Shown here in pieces: positions 56,638 to 64,000 of a DNA stretch of 64,000 bases. The first letter of the stretch is position 1. The number at the start of each line of letters is the position of its first letter. Below the pieces are notes generated by a model, which saw only the letters and a program-made list of their open reading frames with translations, searched no databases and was not told the DNA's origin. The translations under genes and the position numbers were made by a program. This stretch comes from Phellopilus nigrolimitatus (lineage: Eukaryota > Basidiomycota > Agaricomycetes > Hymenochaetales > Hymenochaetaceae): assembly GCA_021029095.1 (NCBI GenBank), contig JAJOHG010000069.1, positions 1 to 64,000 on the forward strand, written 5' to 3'.

Positions 56638-58019
56638 ATGCCTTCCGAAGCGACTAAACGACGCGCCAGGCTGGTTAATAATGACACCTTGTCAATTCCG
56701 GACCAACACCAATCAAAGCGTAAGGAGTCGGAGGAGGAAATAGCGGCATCCATCGCCGCTGTAGAAGAGAGTAAGAACAATACATATTTTAACCTTCGGA
56801 AGGGTAAGCTCTTCAGTTCTTAATGAGATCATGCTGGCGTGCGATTTACTCTAATCCTCACCTACTTGTGATATGCAACAGAGGTAGTGAACCAGCTTAA
56901 AAAATCAGAAATTACAAAATTCAATATCAATGTCATACCTACCGGCGGGCCACTCGTGAAGACAGGCATACGTACGCATTTGTTATTTTTGCACGCCGTG
57001 CCAGTGCTTAGTGGTGACCTGAATACTCTTTCGTATCTGCGAAGTAGTACATGCTACTGAATGGCGCTGTCCTTGCGAGTACAACCTTTACACACGCAAA
57101 CAGCCGAAAGACATGCGCGCAGAGGGTCAGGACGTCGAGGACGCGCATCTTGCACTGCATACCAAGCTTGTGGAGGCAGATATCAAGCATGTCCGCAAGC
57201 ATTCCGACCGACACGATGTAGGCTCGAGAGCCTGGGAGACGTACCAAGCGGCGATTAAGATACGCAAGCGCGAGTGGTACACACTCAAGAACCTGAAGAA
57301 CTTGAGGATTCTATTGATTGGAAAGGAGGACGAGCAGTCGAATAGAAATATTGCGGAGGAGAAAGAGAATGCGATCGACGCATACCGTGACCTTCGAAAG
57401 GGCAAGCACGTTCATTTATGTCTGGTGGGAGGGAGTATGCTGACGTTTTATCGTACTCGCGATATGCCACAGAACTAAAGAGACAGCTCGAGGCTTCAGA
57501 ACGTAACAAGTACGAAATCCAGATTGCTCCTAATGACGGGCCGCTTGTGAGAGTAGTAATATGTGCGTGTTCTTCTCCCCCTTCAAATCTTTGTGCAAGT
57601 TAGCCTGACTGCTATCTACTACCCGCGAGACAGTGCATGCTACCAAATGGTACTGCCCTTGTGATTACAACAGTAACGGCCCACGCAAGCAGCCGAAAGA
57701 TATGCACGCAGATGGATGGGATGTTGAGGACGCATATCTCGCGTTGCACATCGCTCTCTTGGAGACAGATGTCGACCACATCAAGCACCATTTGAAAAGT
57801 CAGAAAGAAGCGCCGAAGAAGGATAGATCTCAAAGGAAGATACTCATGAAGCGCGAGGATCTACTGGACGAAATAGAGCAGCAGCGTTATCAGCTGTTGG
57901 AGGCGAAGGTGCAGGCACAGCGACAGACTGCTATTGCTGGTGGCAAGACTGGTGCGAAGGCCGGCGCGTTGGATGCGACATGCAAGCTATGGTCAAAATT
58001 TAAGTCTAGATTGAGGTAG
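56638..58019 (+). CDS. Unrecognised modular protein with two W-x-C-P-C exon-pair repeats (gene A)
   Basis: Five exons: 56638-56803, 56882-56971, 57045-57401, 57473-57562 and 57634-58019, giving 362 aa. All introns are phase 1; the third has a GC donor. Exons 2 and 4 are both 90 nt and read VNQLKKSEITKFNINVIPTG and LKRQLEASERNKYEIQIAP, each ending GPLVxxxI. Exons 3 and 5 start HATEWRCPCEYN and HATKWYCPCDYN, then KQPKDMRAEGQDVEDAHLAL and KQPKDMHADGWDVEDAYLAL. Before each repeat comes a Y/F-x-x-LRKG end. The rest is charged and helical. No signal peptide or known family. The Cys pair could bind metal or another chain; function unknown. The clean splicing and repeat conservation argue for a real gene. 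Confidence 0.7.
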
Positions 58020-58784
58020 CCTGCAATCGTAGTTATTGAATGTGATTGAATGGTCCTACATAGTCAGTAGTAATTTAACTCGTGCGAAGAGAGATACCGC
58101 ACGATATCGGTACTTTAAGCAGTGGTCTTACAATTTTTAATTCTCAATTTCCGGAGCGGCATAAGACATGAGTCGACATCTAATTTCTTGTCTTTCTGCA
58201 GCTTCAATGTTCGCCTTAAGCCTAGTAGAGATACCCCCGATGGTTGCGGGTGCAACCGCAGGGACAGGATCGAGTGCAAACTGCTCCTAGGACCAGGTCT
58301 GCTGCTCTTCCCCCTGCGCAGCAAAGTTCCGTAATGCTTGCTCCAGCTGCAATAGCGCGCTGCGGCCCTTTCTGTCTGCCCAGTCCCTCTGGTTGTCGAG
58401 CACGAGCGGGGCCAGCCACATTGGACGGATTCCGGAAGGAGCTTTGCCTACGTAGATTGTGTCCGCCGCCACAATGCGACGTGTCCTTTGCAGCGACTCG
58501 GGCGACGTCGTCCCGGTGGGCCTGAATAAGTCATCTGGGTATCCATGTTGCCAGGAAGTTCGTCCGGTAGTAGCCGTAAGGGGATCCGATGCTCTCCTGA
58601 CGTCTCTGCACACCATGGAAGGTCGGATTGTGGAAGCAAACTTACTTGTTGTTGCATTGTTTTGTCTTGTACGCCTGCATACTTAATACAGGACAGACGT
58701 GTGCGAGCTCTCTCTATCTACATCGCGTTTCTGCACAAGGAAATAAGTAAATTCGCCAACTTGAAATTTAAAGAAAAGGACAAC
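58020..58784. repeat. Spacer between modular genes, duplicated upstream sequence
   Basis: From about 58410 to 58690 the sequence aligns with 56320-56610, upstream of gene A. At the place matching gene A's start codon (TATATCAAATG) this copy has CTACATCGCG and no ATG. A minus-strand frame here is not conserved in the other copy. Confidence 0.55.
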
Positions 58785-59687
58785 ATGCCTAAGATATATA
58801 GGGAGCTTCGGCGGGGTAAGCTCACCCACCTGCGATTGAGTGATTAGCCCCGCGCTGACATTCCTGTATCGCGTTTGTGGTGTGTGCCAGAACTTAGGAG
58901 TCGGCTCGAAGCGACTGACATGAACGGGTTCAGAATCACGCCGGAGATAATTAACGGTAGAGTGAGAATATCATTAAGTGCGTATTTGTTCTTTTCGCCT
59001 GCTGTGCCCGATGCTCACGGCGGCCTGGCTGCTCCTGTACCATGCCTTCGATACATCGGGGGCTGCCCAGTGGCGTTGCCCAGAGGCGCTGCGCTGCGCT
59101 TTCAACATCAGACGCGGAGAGCCGAACAACACTGTATGGGCGGAGGGAGAGAACGTCACGTACGCGTATCTCGAACTGCTGAAAAAGCTTCTGAAGGCAG
59201 AAACTGATCACGAATTATTCCACGCGCATGAGAGCGGAAGGGTGGAGATACGCTTCGGCACACGATATAGCGAGCTTTGCAGGGGTAAGCTCGCTTACTC
59301 ACCTGCGATTGAGCGGACGGCCCCGCGCTGACACTCCTGTTATCGCGCTTGCGGTGTGTGCCAGAATTGAAGAGCCAGCTTGTAGATGCAGACGAGAGCA
59401 CGCTCAGAATCAGGTCGGATAGATATAACGAAGGAGTGCTGATATCACTCAGTGCGCATTCGTTCTTTTCGCATGCTGTTCCCGGTACTTACTGATCTCG
59501 TACTGTGCCTGAAACAGTGGACGTCACCCAATGGCGTTGTCCCTGCAGTTTCAGCGCCAGGCGCAAACACCCGACACAGATGTCGGCGATCGGGAAGAAC
59601 TTCACATACGCGTATCTCAGACTGCAGATCCAGCTTCTGGAGGAAGACGCTATACACGAGGTCACAATGCATACACCCAACCCATGA
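58785..59687 (+). pseudogene. Second modular W-x-C-P-C gene (gene B), probably damaged
   Basis: Pieces: up to 58815 (YRELRRG), 58891-58977 (ELRSRLEATDMNGFRIT...), about 59068-59284 (QWRCPEALRC, then VTYAYLELLKKLLKAE, YSELCRG), 59365-59451 (ELKSQLVDADESTLRIR...) and 59518-59687 (VTQWRCPCSFSARRKHPTQM, FTYAYLRLQIQLLEED, stop 59685-59687). The module order and phase-1 borders equal gene A. Problems: the first ATG (58785) leaves only 10 codons before the first intron, and the acceptor expected at 59055-59056 reads CAT instead of CAG, so the first CPC exon has no in-frame acceptor. A 4-codon insert lies in the first CPC motif. It may be a decayed copy, or an exon store for gene A. Confidence 0.55.
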
Positions 59688-60519
59688 GATAAATTTAGAT
59701 ACGGGCTAGATAGGCAATAGACGATTTGTTTGTATGAAGGGCCGTATGTATGGTGTGGTAGTGCAGTAATGCAACGGTCCCACAAGTCTTGCTACTACAC
59801 GCCGACCAGTCAAAAATGTCGATCGGCATTCAGAAACGCTGAACTTACGCGGTTCAGGTTCGCACAATTTTCCAACTCGAATCTCCACCAGAAATGGTCT
59901 AACACGTCATAGGAGCGAAGACGGGCTGTTTGAGAAAAGCGATTCCGGATTTGTGGACGTATGTACGTGCTCGCCAGTGGCCACGTCCCCCTTCGTGTGA
60001 TCGGCGCTCGCCTTTTCCTTCCTGCCGCCTGCGTGCATCCGAGAGCTCTCGATGTCGCGTTGCCAACAACAAAGGAGAAAAACGCTTAAAACAGCGGATT
60101 GTAATGCTGTGGTCTCCTACAAAACTACTTACTCTTTAGAGTTGAAATGCTGTGCCGGTGACGCGGGGATAACCGATCACGATTCCTGTAAAGGGAGCGT
60201 TCTTTCACACTTAGAGTTTTCACCAGCAGTGGCTGTGTAGTTTGTCACGGTCACTATTACAAAAAATGGGTTTCTGAGCTAATCACATGCACATACGTAT
60301 CTTTGCAGCAGCGCTCAATATTGCTCTACATCACAACTCTGAGCTCGAGAGTTATAAGTATTCTGTTCCGCGCACGACAATTGTCGCATTTACTCTCCAA
60401 CGCAGCTCAGTTTTCCATCTTCTTCTTCCATCGGTGATGCGACTTCTCATTCCACCGTGGACTTAGTGCCAGCGCAACTTATCCGTGCTCCAAGAGCGAC
60501 GAAGTAGGCTTAAATGTAT
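59688..60519. other. Spacer with a PEX7 5'-end remnant
   Basis: No gene. At 60154-60178 about 25 bases equal the PEX7 pseudogene 5' region at 52682-52706. From about 60420 the sequence again follows the PEX7/F-box 2 spacer, with an insertion. The 240 bp between may be an insertion. Confidence 0.5.
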
Positions 60520-60759
60520 ATCCAAACCGCTGTCTTGTCGTGTCCTAAGATTGCAGCACGATAGTGAGTCGTCAGTTCTTGCGTTTTCCTTGCAGTCAGC
60601 TGCACAGTAGTGCGAGTATAGCAGAGGACGTAGCGTCGAACGTCCTGTTGAAATCCGCAAGAATCAGGAGCCCAGCGACGATTAACTAGTCAACAGAGCG
60701 GAGGACACATTTTGCCCTCTGTAAAGCATGCCAGTAGATCTGGCTTTAGGAACTACGTG

Positions 60760-60767
60760 TATAAAAG
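60760..60767 (+). promoter_or_regulatory. TATA box upstream of F-box 3
   Basis: TATAAAAG in the block conserved with F-box 2, about 486 bp before the ATG. Confidence 0.45.
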
Positions 60768-60929
60768 GGTAGTTCCTTCTCGACTTGCTCTCGCTGATCG
60801 CAATCTAGACAGGTTCACAGTGTGTATTTGTCACTTTGCTTGAAGCAATATCCGCAGCCCAAAGCAACATCCTATATCATATTTGCACCTTCGTCTCTTC
60901 ACTTTGTACTTTCCACGATCTCGAATTCT

Positions 60930-60957
60930 ATTTTTATTTTTATTTTTATTTTTATTT
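60930..60957. repeat. T-rich hexanucleotide microsatellite
   Basis: ATTTTT repeated about four to five times. The matching place in the F-box 2 copy (near 53208) has a single unit, so this expansion came after the duplication. Confidence 0.85.
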
Positions 60958-61245
60958 AGCTGAAGACGTGTTGCCGCCACACCAGCCAATGCGACTGGAT
61001 AGCCTATGAAAAAGAATCCGAACTCCCACCGAGGATGATAGCGACACATCTGTTTAACCAGCATCGCGAAGTCATATATCTGTCAACGTACAGTTGCTAG
61101 CTGTGTACTGATATGCTTCACTCTGCAGCGTAACTCTTTGCTGCATGCAATTTCAAACTTTGCTGCCGTCCATCATTGCCAGATAGAATATCAAGGCGTT
61201 CGGTGAGTGGAAGCAACACTCTATCCTACTGTTATCTCTCCTTTA

Positions 61246-62700
61246 ATGCTCGCAAAAGAGTCCTCCGTCGAAAACGGTCGACTCTGTTCCAGGTCTGGGC
61301 CGCTCCCTCCAGAAATCTTGTCCGAAATATTTATTTTTTGTTTGCCTTCCGAATCAACCCGCACGAACACATTCCTTCACCTTCTCCCTCCTTTGACTTT
61401 GACATGGGTTTGTCGATACTGGCGGAACTTATGTCTGTCCCTTCCATCGTTGTGGACAGACGTCATAATCGGACACCATGGAACGGACCCGGTAGGGGAC
61501 GCCCGCATATTAGATATGTGGATACCGCGCTCCGGCAGCCTTCCAATGTCCTTCAATCTGAATCACGAATCGAATGACGAACTGGAGGACCTCTATTTCG
61601 ACCCCGACAGAACCTATATCAATGGTATGCGTATCCTTATCGACAAAGCACTGGCGTGTATCCACCGTTGGCGGAATTTCGAGATCCATGCTCTTGACGC
61701 CTCTGTGTTGGAGCCGGTATTCATCCTGCTGGAAAACGGCGCGCCGCGACTCGAATGCTTAGGCCTCTCAACGCAACGTCCATGTTTCTTCAGTAATCCA
61801 CACCTGCTAGACTTCTCCTCATGTTCATCCCTTCAGACACTGCGTATTGTCCTTCCGCAAATATGCCCGGCCTCTCCAGCGGTTATGATGGAAAACGTGA
61901 CGAATCTCGAGTTGGGATTCTGTACGTCTATTGAAGACTGCCTTCAGTGGGTGGACATTTGTCCTTCACTGGAGAGCTTGTCCGCGCGCCTCTTTTGCAA
62001 CAGGCCTAGATTCCTTGGGCAGGAGCGCGGGTGGATGCCGGAAAACTCTGGACAAGGAAGAATACGCCATCTCAGGCGATTGATTCACCTTGAACTCCGC
62101 GGGCTCTCAATTGAGTCCGACTTAGGTCCGCTAATCGACGTACTGGATGTACCGGCGCTCAAGACTCTACAGGTTATCATGTACGATATGATAAGAGTCG
62201 AAACGCGCTGGACGCACATTCTGGACTGCGTTAGGCGCTCGGACCCTCCACTCGAGATGCTTAAGCTCTCGGGCACGCCGATGTTGGCAGAAGATATATT
62301 GGAATGCCTTCAATTGCTTCCCGGTCTGACCAAGCTTTCCCTTAGCAGCGTTCATGATGCGGATATTCTGGTTCAAGCTCTATCTGTCCCGCATCATAAA
62401 CTACGCGGAGAAGAAGGAAGTATGCTGTCGGGAGCGATGCCTGAACGGTTACTCTGCCCATCTCTGAAAGTGTTCGACCTTGCGAGCTTGCCATGGTCAC
62501 TAGACCTATTAGTGTCGATGATCGCTTCTCGGTGTCTCCGAAATCACGTCAGCAGGTCCTGCCGCACCCGTCTGCAGGAGTTACACATAGATGAGATAAC
62601 TTCTGCTGATGTGATGAGACATCCTGCTATCCGTGAATGTATAAATCAAGGCTTAAGTATTCTTAAGTCAGAGCCCGACAAATTGCAGAGCGTCTTTTAA
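61246..62700 (+). CDS. F-box/LRR-type protein, copy 3 (mosaic)
   Basis: Single exon, 484 aa, ATG 61246. The first 97 residues, including the F-box, match copy 2 with one change. From about LIDKALACIHRW to LPWSLDLL it follows copy 1 (VLEPVFI, LECLGLSTQ, VLPQICP, LESLSARLFCNR, MLSGAMPERLLCPSLKVFDL). The end MIASRCLRNHV, RHPAIRECINQGLSI is again nearer copy 2. The frame is intact, so the exchange kept function. Predicted SCF substrate adaptor. Confidence 0.85.
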   Translation: MLAKESSVENGRLCSRSGPLPPEILSEIFIFCLPSESTRTNTFLHLLPPLTLTWVCRYWRNLCLSLPSLWTDVIIGHHGTDPVGDARILDMWIPRSGSLPMSFNLNHESNDELEDLYFDPDRTYINGMRILIDKALACIHRWRNFEIHALDASVLEPVFILLENGAPRLECLGLSTQRPCFFSNPHLLDFSSCSSLQTLRIVLPQICPASPAVMMENVTNLELGFCTSIEDCLQWVDICPSLESLSARLFCNRPRFLGQERGWMPENSGQGRIRHLRRLIHLELRGLSIESDLGPLIDVLDVPALKTLQVIMYDMIRVETRWTHILDCVRRSDPPLEMLKLSGTPMLAEDILECLQLLPGLTKLSLSSVHDADILVQALSVPHHKLRGEEGSMLSGAMPERLLCPSLKVFDLASLPWSLDLLVSMIASRCLRNHVSRSCRTRLQELHIDEITSADVMRHPAIRECINQGLSILKSEPDKLQSVF

Positions 62701-64000
62701 ATTCCTGGGGTAGTATTAATTTAGAATCTTCGCGATACGCTATATGAGTATGCCCGTTTGTTTCAATACTCTAAAAGTAATTTTACCTGTCATTATTATG
62801 TCGCTATAGCTGTCTTGGCTCATGGCTAGCCGTTGCTGTGATAACTATTCCGTGGTACATCGGCTATGAACTGGCAGCTGGGTAGAGATGCGCGGAATAT
62901 ACTTGTTCAGTAACGCGTGTTTCCGGCATGTTTGCTGGATTAGAGGGGCACGTCATTGCAAAGCTTTCAGACTGTCACTGTCAGTACTAAGCTAACTTGA
63001 ACCAATGACTTGTGGCAGTGGAGCGAATTAAATCGAAGCATCTCACCAGGCTATTTTTCGGCATGTTTTGGGCGTCAGTATTCCAATCAACAGGGAAAAA
63101 ATGGGTAATCATAATTACGGGTTAGCTGGTTCGGCCTGCAGCGACGTCTTCGCGTAGACTCTTACATTTGTATTGGATCGGGATGTTCAGCTGGTGCATA
63201 ACTCTACACTTTTCTTTTCCGAAGAGCCACCCTGCCACGAGAGCCTTCTTTTAGTGTAAATCGGCGTCCGCACCCGACCTTCCGTGCTGACTCCTATCCG
63301 CCGGGTTGAATGTAGAACATTTACATGGATGATCGACCTACCGCCCGCTGTATCTACACGTCGACCACATTCAACGCCACTCGGTACGGCGCGATGTCCG
63401 CCTAGGGGAAGACAAATGACGTATGGCATAACCTTGGACGCATTGCTATTTGGAATTACCCACACTTATATACGCGAGTACTTCTGGTGATCAAGCTGAG
63501 TGATCGCCGGGATCGTTTCAATGTGATGTGAACTATGACGTTTTTTTACTGTGAAAGGCCCAGGACATAGGACCCGGAATACTCTTGCTTATCTGAAACT
63601 ACAGGCTGGTGGACCTGGTCTCGTGGTCTTATCCATGACTATCCTCTTATCAAGCAGACCAAAGTTTGTGAGTCTTACTCGGAGTCGTGAAGAGGGCAAT
63701 CGAAAAAGGCAGTCACTGAAATAAGGGAATTACAAATAGATCTCCGGCGATGTCTAAGTCGCTCTACATGAATTTCAGCTCTCCGATCCATGTACCGCGC
63801 GTCCTCACAGTACCAGCATAAAGTCCGACGACTTACTTCCATGACAAACGTGAAACCTAGTTAGTAAATGTCCGCGCTACCTTGGGCTGGAAGCATGAGT
63901 AGGTTCTGACTTAATGACAAGTTTCAAGTTGGTTGATTTGAGCTGGTTAAGCGTCAACTATGTCCGTCGGAGATCGCCGCGCCCATGCACTCCGAATCAA
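62701..64000. other. 3' flank of F-box 3, paralogous to the F-box 2 flank
   Basis: Blocks such as AGCCGTTGCTGTGATAACTAT and CCAGGACATAGGACCCGGAA match 55080-55410, with extra sequence inserted between about 62900 and 63320. Only short frames; no gene called up to the window end. Confidence 0.5.

Larger units (their letters stand above)
60520..61536. repeat. Duplicated block with 52800-53792, copy 2
   Basis: Near-identical to the F-box 2 upstream and 5' coding sequence. The high identity stops abruptly near codon 97 of F-box 3. Confidence 0.85.

Noticed and set aside
58287..58657. Minus-strand ORFs upstream of gene B
   Set aside because: The homologous region upstream of gene A has indels that break these frames, so they are not conserved coding sequence.
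1..64000. CRISPR array, prokaryotic operons, rRNA genes
   Set aside because: No regularly spaced repeats and no rRNA-like sequence; gene structure is fungal throughout.

Overview
The window reads as nuclear DNA of a filamentous basidiomycete, most likely an agaricomycete. The signs are dense short introns (about 45-75 nt) with GT-AG and some GC-AG borders, families expanded in mushroom-forming fungi (DUF6533 membrane proteins, F-box/LRR paralogs, class 3 lipase, Kre9/KNH-like GPI proteins, P450s), and a chromodomain Ty3-type retrotransposon. No prokaryotic, plastid or mitochondrial features were seen. Exon models were built by hand by keeping frame across splice sites and matching family motifs; no search was run.

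Layout. 1-7.2 kb: sparse region with one five-exon gene for a Lys/Ser/Thr-rich protein ending in paired CxxC motifs (2654-4359, -) and a secreted Ser-rich GPI-type protein (6118-7227, +). 8.0-17.2 kb: a DUF6533-type membrane protein gene on the minus strand, split by a 7.6-kb chromovirus (9069-16682) with two LTRs that read as identical. The element shows Tf1-type self-priming architecture, a candidate -1 gag/pol slippery site, a chromodomain integrase and an extra 3' ORF with two CCHC knuckles. Its gag and pol carry several lesions. 19.3-30.8 kb: two paralogous C2H2 regulators (820 and 774 aa, both -) on a segmental duplication, flanking a class 3 lipase (25536-26840, +). 31.8-33.4 kb: two related coiled-coil micro-ORFs, a dispersed repeat and a strong hairpin. 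33.6-48.7 kb: DHA1-type MFS transporter, a decayed kinase-like locus, cytochrome P450, ACS/allantoate-permease-type MFS transporter and a secreted GH3 beta-glucosidase. 49.3-64 kb: three F-box/LRR paralogs, a PEX7 pseudogene, and between F-box copies 2 and 3 an unrecognised pair of genes built from repeated exon pairs with a W-x-C-P-C motif.

The most unusual part is 56.6-59.7 kb. The modular genes have symmetrical phase-1 exons duplicated in tandem. In the second gene the two copies of one intron are about 88% identical by hand count, while the 87-nt exons beside them are only 64% identical. That reversal points to diversifying selection or intron-biased conversion. The surrounding F-box copies look recombinant: copy 3 has a copy-2-like 5' and 3' end around a copy-1-like middle, so the tract appears to be duplicating and exchanging sequence.

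Functionally, several genes fit a saprotrophic or host-interacting fungus: secreted lipase, GH3 enzyme and cell-surface GPI protein, two transporters and a P450. Their mixed strands and spacing do not argue for one co-regulated cluster.
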